DNA from: Bacteroidales bacterium UBA2764 | GTDB taxonomy: Bacteria > Bacteroidota > Bacteroidia > Bacteroidales > Paludibacteraceae | DNA length: 9,072 nucleotides | NCBI GenBank assembly: GCA_002352705.1 | Contig: DEIW01000208.1 | Coordinates: 577-9,648, forward strand | Reading direction: 5' to 3' | Shown here: in pieces, positions 6,571-9,072 of the stretch | Layout: every line of letters starts with the position of its first letter | How positions within the stretch are numbered: position 1 is the stretch's first letter | Translations under genes and position numbers: made by a program | The notes under the pieces: model-generated | What the model saw: only the letters and a program-made list of their open reading frames with translations | The model's database searches: none | Told to the model about the DNA's origin: nothing

Positions 6571-7154
6571 TTAATTCAACGAGTATACCGGTTGCAATAA
6601 GCCAGCTCAAACTACGTTTCGCTTTTAGAGGATATAATCCTTCAATTCTCCAATGCATAGACGAAACAATTGAGTCGGAGATAATGGTTGTTGATGACGA
6701 ACAAACTCATATCTCGCATTTTACGCAAGACGAGAATCAAAGAATGCGTTGTATGACGGTAAAGAATGCTAATCAGAAGAAATTTTATCTGTTGGCTATT
6801 GATAATCGTTTTATATCCAATCGTCCTGGGGGTATTGCAGATTGCGCATTATTTGATGAACTACAGTTTAATTTTGTTGAGTTTAAAACCAACGCATTGG
6901 GAAATTCCATTCCACAGATAGAATATACATATAAAGATGCATTGGGACAATTGGAGGCAACTTACACATTGTTCCGTAATAAAATAAATGCAGCGGGGGT
7001 TGATTTTGATCACAAAACTGAGGTGCATTGTTTTATTACAGTAGCAAACCACTTTCCTCGACAATCAGCTATCGAGCAAAATATAGTAAAAGAAGCAGCG
7101 GATGGTGTGAACCACTTAGATTTGAGTTTTGAACCCGAAATTCAAATATCATAG
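6567..7154 (+). CDS. Unrecognised 195-aa protein with a PD-(D/E)XK-nuclease-like pattern, partner of the ATPase
   Basis: I do not recognise a named family. The middle of the protein reads as the core of a PD-(D/E)XK nuclease. 'GGIADCALFD' (88-97) offers D92 and D97, and a strand 'FNFVEFKTNA' (101-110) carries E105-x-K107. After this come a helix 'DALGQLEATYTLFRNKI' (124-140), whose Q128 sits where many such enzymes keep a glutamine, and a strand 'EVHCFITVA' (152-160). That order fits the alpha-beta-beta-beta-alpha-beta core. The four-base overlap with the ATPase gene argues that the two proteins are made together and probably form a complex, as in other ATPase-plus-nuclease systems. No signal peptide or membrane segment is visible. 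The nuclease reading is an inference from a short motif and predicted topology. A catalytically inert relative or an unrelated fold remains possible. Confidence 0.6.
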   Translation: MINSTSIPVAISQLKLRFAFRGYNPSILQCIDETIESEIMVVDDEQTHISHFTQDENQRMRCMTVKNANQKKFYLLAIDNRFISNRPGGIADCALFDELQFNFVEFKTNALGNSIPQIEYTYKDALGQLEATYTLFRNKINAAGVDFDHKTEVHCFITVANHFPRQSAIEQNIVKEAADGVNHLDLSFEPEIQIS

Positions 7155-7167
7155 CCGAAGACTATCT

Positions 7168-7204
7168 ACCGACCGAAAACCGACTCATAACCGAGAGACA
7201 AATA
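7168..7204. repeat. 11-bp-period intergenic repeat, copy A
   Basis: ACCGA occurs at 7168, 7179 and 7190, exactly 11 bp apart, in units ACCGACCGAAA, ACCGACTCATA and ACCGAGAGACA, followed by AATA. The first unit (ACCGACCGA) and the last (ACCGAGAGACAAATA, 15 nt) recur identically in copy B downstream of the next gene, and a CTATC precedes both. It fills most of the gap between the nuclease-like gene and the 233-aa gene. Confidence 0.75.
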
Positions 7205-7221
7205 AAAAATCAACACAATAA

Positions 7222-7923
7222 GTGAACTATTTGATAACATATGAGAACTCTGTTTTTGTTGCCAAACAAGATCCGCGTGTAATCATGCAGCAAATACAGA
7301 TGATTGAGATGCAGAAGCCCATGCTGTCCGGTTTATATACCGATACAGTCAATATTGCTTATTGTCAGCAAGCCCTGAATGTGCTCGAAAATGATTTTGT
7401 GCAGGGCTTTACAAAGGTAGAAGATTACAAACAGAGTTTACGTAACGAACTAACAAGAGTGCCCATCAATGTTTTCAACGCTTCGTGGGCGGCGTCAAAC
7501 ATCTTAATCCATTTGAAGTTGGCTTTGCAGAATGCTTGTCCGTTTGATGCGCTTCCTCATTGCGATATCCCTCTCTCGTTAGGTAGAGATGCGCTGATAC
7601 AAGAAGTTTGCAAGGCAGCCAATAACTCGGTAGTAACTATGATCAGTCAGATTCTGTCTCTGGCTTTTAAGATTACCGATATGAACAAGGTTGGGCAGAT
7701 GTTTTGGTTTTATAATACAATCATTGCGCAAATAGGGCAGAACCCGCAATATGAGAACGCACGTAATTTGCTCAATTGGGCAAAAGGTCAAAGAGCGTAT
7801 GCCTATCTCGCTATGGCTACAACCTTGATTGGCGGAGCAGCAAACGTAGCACATATTATCTCGGAAGCATCAGCACAGCGCGATATTGAACAATATGGAC
7901 AACAACCATTAATATTTTTATAA
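7222..7923 (+). CDS. Hypothetical protein, 233 aa, in a repeat-bracketed cassette
   Basis: No family is recognised. The protein is predicted mostly helical and is rich in Met and Gln near the N-terminus (MQQIQMIEMQ, 22-31). It has one moderately hydrophobic segment at about 193-213 (AYLAMATTLIGGAANVA...) that could be a buried helix or a single membrane span. No signal peptide, cysteine cluster or catalytic motif stands out. The start is GTG 7222, directly behind an in-frame TAA at 7219-7221. The first ATG is only at residue 22 (7285), and the intervening residues look like coding sequence, so I keep GTG. The gene is somewhat richer in GC than the ATPase pair before it and is flanked on both sides by related 11-bp-period repeats. 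This suggests it was gained or shuffled as its own unit rather than being part of the ATPase operon. Confidence 0.7.
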   Translation: MNYLITYENSVFVAKQDPRVIMQQIQMIEMQKPMLSGLYTDTVNIAYCQQALNVLENDFVQGFTKVEDYKQSLRNELTRVPINVFNASWAASNILIHLKLALQNACPFDALPHCDIPLSLGRDALIQEVCKAANNSVVTMISQILSLAFKITDMNKVGQMFWFYNTIIAQIGQNPQYENARNLLNWAKGQRAYAYLAMATTLIGGAANVAHIISEASAQRDIEQYGQQPLIFL

Positions 7924-7931
7924 TCTATCAA

Positions 7932-7979
7932 ACCGACCGATGAGCGGGAGAAGAGCGGGAGAAGACCGAGAGACAAATA
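7932..7979. repeat. 11-bp-period intergenic repeat, copy B
   Basis: The units are ACCGACCGATG (7932), AGCGGGAGAAG (7943), an identical AGCGGGAGAAG (7954) and ACCGAGAGACA (7965), followed by AATA. It begins and ends with the same units as copy A but has four units instead of three. The middle two are an exact tandem duplication. It starts 9 nt after the stop codon of the 233-aa gene. Confidence 0.8.
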
Positions 7980-8017
7980 TACAAAGAAAGCATGACGCAT
8001 GTGAGAATTGAAGAGTC

Positions 8018-8045
8018 TTTGTGAATAGAAAAAATGCTACTATTG
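8018..8045 (+). promoter_or_regulatory. Possible weak Bacteroidales promoter before the FRG gene
   Basis: TTTG (8018-8021) could be a -33 box and TACTATTG (8038-8045) a -7 box with one mismatch to TAnnTTTG. The spacing between them is 16 nt, about two bases shorter than usual. It lies in the 186-nt gap ahead of the FRG-domain gene, the largest gene-free stretch in the right half. The rest of that gap, apart from repeat copy B, shows nothing else recognisable. Confidence 0.25.
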
Positions 8046-8109
8046 CAGGCAAATAGAATTAGAAAAGATACTTATAATCCATGGCGATTAGGATTCCTGT
8101 AGAAAAACA

Positions 8110-8979
8110 ATGAATGGATATCGATACATAGAAGTAAGATTGACTGAATGGAATGATTTGTTTCGACTGAATCAATCATTCTTAGAGCATTTTGTGTTTC
8201 GCGGACAAGGAGATGCAACATGGCCATTGGAAACATCATTGCGAAGGATGATTATTGGATATCATACGGAAAAGATTTCTCCAGAGCGAATAGAACTTTA
8301 TGAACAGCAAATGCTTGCGGAGTTTAAATGGAAATATCCGAGTTATCAAACAAATGTTAGTCTTGTGCCGGGAGAAGGCGATATTCTAGAGTGGTTGTCT
8401 CTTATGCAACACTACGGAACAAGAACAAGATTGATGGATTTTACACAATCGTTATTTGTTGCGTTATATATGGCTTTGTATGGGGCAGACAATTCGGATT
8501 TTGCCATTTGGGGATTAAACTGTGATATGATAGATCCAACGCTATTAAAGAGGCACGGCTTATTTAATAATAGCATGTATGATGCTGCTGAAGCCACATT
8601 TCCCAAGAAGCCTGTAATCCCATGGGAAACGACGGTACAATTATACCTATTTCGCCCCAAAATATGTAATGAACGCATTAGTCGTCAACAAGGACTGTTT
8701 GTCATGCCATCTGCTATCACGAAGGAATTTAATGCAGTATTGTCAGAGTATTGCCCAATGGATAGTCCGATTATAGTAAAAATAGAAGATTTAATTAAGC
8801 AATCCAATGTACCAGAGTTAGCATCTCAAAACTATGGTGTAATCAAGTTTGTTATTCCTAATAATATGCGATATAGTTACACACGTGCACTGGAGGAAAT
8901 GAATATTTCGGCAGAAACAATGTTCCCAGGATTGGCAGGATTGGCTCAATCAGTGAATCGTTTACGCAATGAATATTAA
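8110..8979 (+). CDS. FRG-domain protein
   Basis: The 289-aa protein carries the FRG domain, named for its Phe-Arg-Gly motif, here F30-R31-G32-Q33 in 'FVFRGQGDATWPLETSLRR'. Further family blocks follow. 'LMQHYGTRTRLMDFTQSLFVALYMAL' (98-123) has the conserved QH, TRL and DxT positions. 'RISRQQGLFVMP' (189-200) and the C-terminal 'MFPGLAGLAQSV' (271-282) match the usual end of the domain, so it appears complete. The biochemical activity of FRG proteins is not established to my knowledge. They are frequent in accessory and phage-defence neighbourhoods of bacterial genomes. The protein looks cytoplasmic, without signal or membrane segments. The next gene starts 6 nt after its stop, implying a two-gene unit, and a weak promoter upstream suggests independent expression from the genes before it. 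Confidence 0.88.
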   Translation: MNGYRYIEVRLTEWNDLFRLNQSFLEHFVFRGQGDATWPLETSLRRMIIGYHTEKISPERIELYEQQMLAEFKWKYPSYQTNVSLVPGEGDILEWLSLMQHYGTRTRLMDFTQSLFVALYMALYGADNSDFAIWGLNCDMIDPTLLKRHGLFNNSMYDAAEATFPKKPVIPWETTVQLYLFRPKICNERISRQQGLFVMPSAITKEFNAVLSEYCPMDSPIIVKIEDLIKQSNVPELASQNYGVIKFVIPNNMRYSYTRALEEMNISAETMFPGLAGLAQSVNRLRNEY

Positions 8980-8985
8980 AGAATA

Positions 8986-9072
8986 ATGAATACATTAGCA
9001 GATATATTACGATATTACGATGATCCGAATAGGAAAGGTTTTGACTCCTATGATGTGTCTTGCGACATAAAA
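8986..9072 (+). CDS. Start of an unrecognised gene, cut by the window end
   Basis: An open frame begins at ATG 8986, 6 nt after the FRG gene stop, and stays open for 29 codons to the window edge (MNTLADILRYYDDPNRKGFD...). The fragment is polar and helical at its start and matches no family I recognise. The tight spacing suggests co-expression with the FRG protein, perhaps as a partner. Too little is present to say more. Confidence 0.55.
   Translation, partial: MNTLADILRYYDDPNRKGFDSYDVSCDIK

Noticed and set aside
6567..7154. TOPRIM/DUF4435 effector, which would make the pair a PARIS system.
   Set aside because: No DxD with an upstream glutamate in TOPRIM arrangement is seen, and the protein is shorter than such effectors. 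The D...ExK pattern fits better.
7932..7979. Short CRISPR-like array.
   Set aside because: The units are 11 bp, contiguous and lack spacers, and there are no cas genes.
8073..8078. TATAAT as a -10 box for the FRG gene.
   Set aside because: Bacteroidales primary promoters use TAnnTTTG, and no TTGACA-like box is found at suitable spacing. It is likely chance in AT-rich DNA.
8081..8113. 10-codon leader peptide (MAIRIPVEKQ) overlapping the FRG start by ATGA.
   Set aside because: It is too short to support, with no conserved feature or attenuator structure beside it.

Overview
The window looks like part of a Bacteroidales (Bacteroides/Prevotella-type) chromosome. Three things suggest this. A TAnnTTTG -7 promoter element sits at the left edge. 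Start codons lack clear Shine-Dalgarno sequences. The gene families (four-helix-bundle 'S23/IVP' protein, Wzt-type ABC ATPase, tightly overlapping sugar genes) are typical of surface-polysaccharide loci in that order. All genes are on the + strand.

Left part (1-5284) is the end of a surface-polysaccharide (O-antigen or capsule) locus. A small four-helix-bundle gene (84-455) is enclosed by a long imperfect inverted repeat. It is followed by a Wzt-like ABC-transporter ATPase with a C-terminal substrate-recognition domain. Three overlapping or nearly overlapping nucleotide-sugar genes come next: an EvaA-type NDP-hexose 2,3-dehydratase, a Gfo/Idh/MocA-family ketoreductase, and a DegT-family PLP aminotransferase. 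Read as a pathway, they take an NDP-4-keto-6-deoxyhexose to an amino-2,6-dideoxyhexose, most simply a 4-amino-2,4,6-trideoxyhexose. That sugar could be part of the glycan exported through the Wzm/Wzt pathway.

Junction (5285-5385): immediately after the aminotransferase stop there is an in-frame remnant encoding the last 27 or so residues of a second, divergent DegT aminotransferase. This is a scar of gene replacement or insertion, and it marks the change from sugar genes to accessory genes.

Right part (5386-9072) is more AT-rich and accessory in character. An AAA_15/OLD-like ABC-type ATPase overlaps by 4 nt a small protein with a PD-(D/E)XK-nuclease-like D...ExK pattern. Together they form a candidate two-gene defence or DNA-processing module. 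An unrecognised 233-aa gene follows, bracketed by two related intergenic repeats with an 11-bp period. Then comes an FRG-domain protein and the start of a closely spaced unknown gene that runs off the window. The ATPase/nuclease-like pair and the repeat-bracketed cassette are the best candidates for something not yet described. Their functions are inferred from motifs only.
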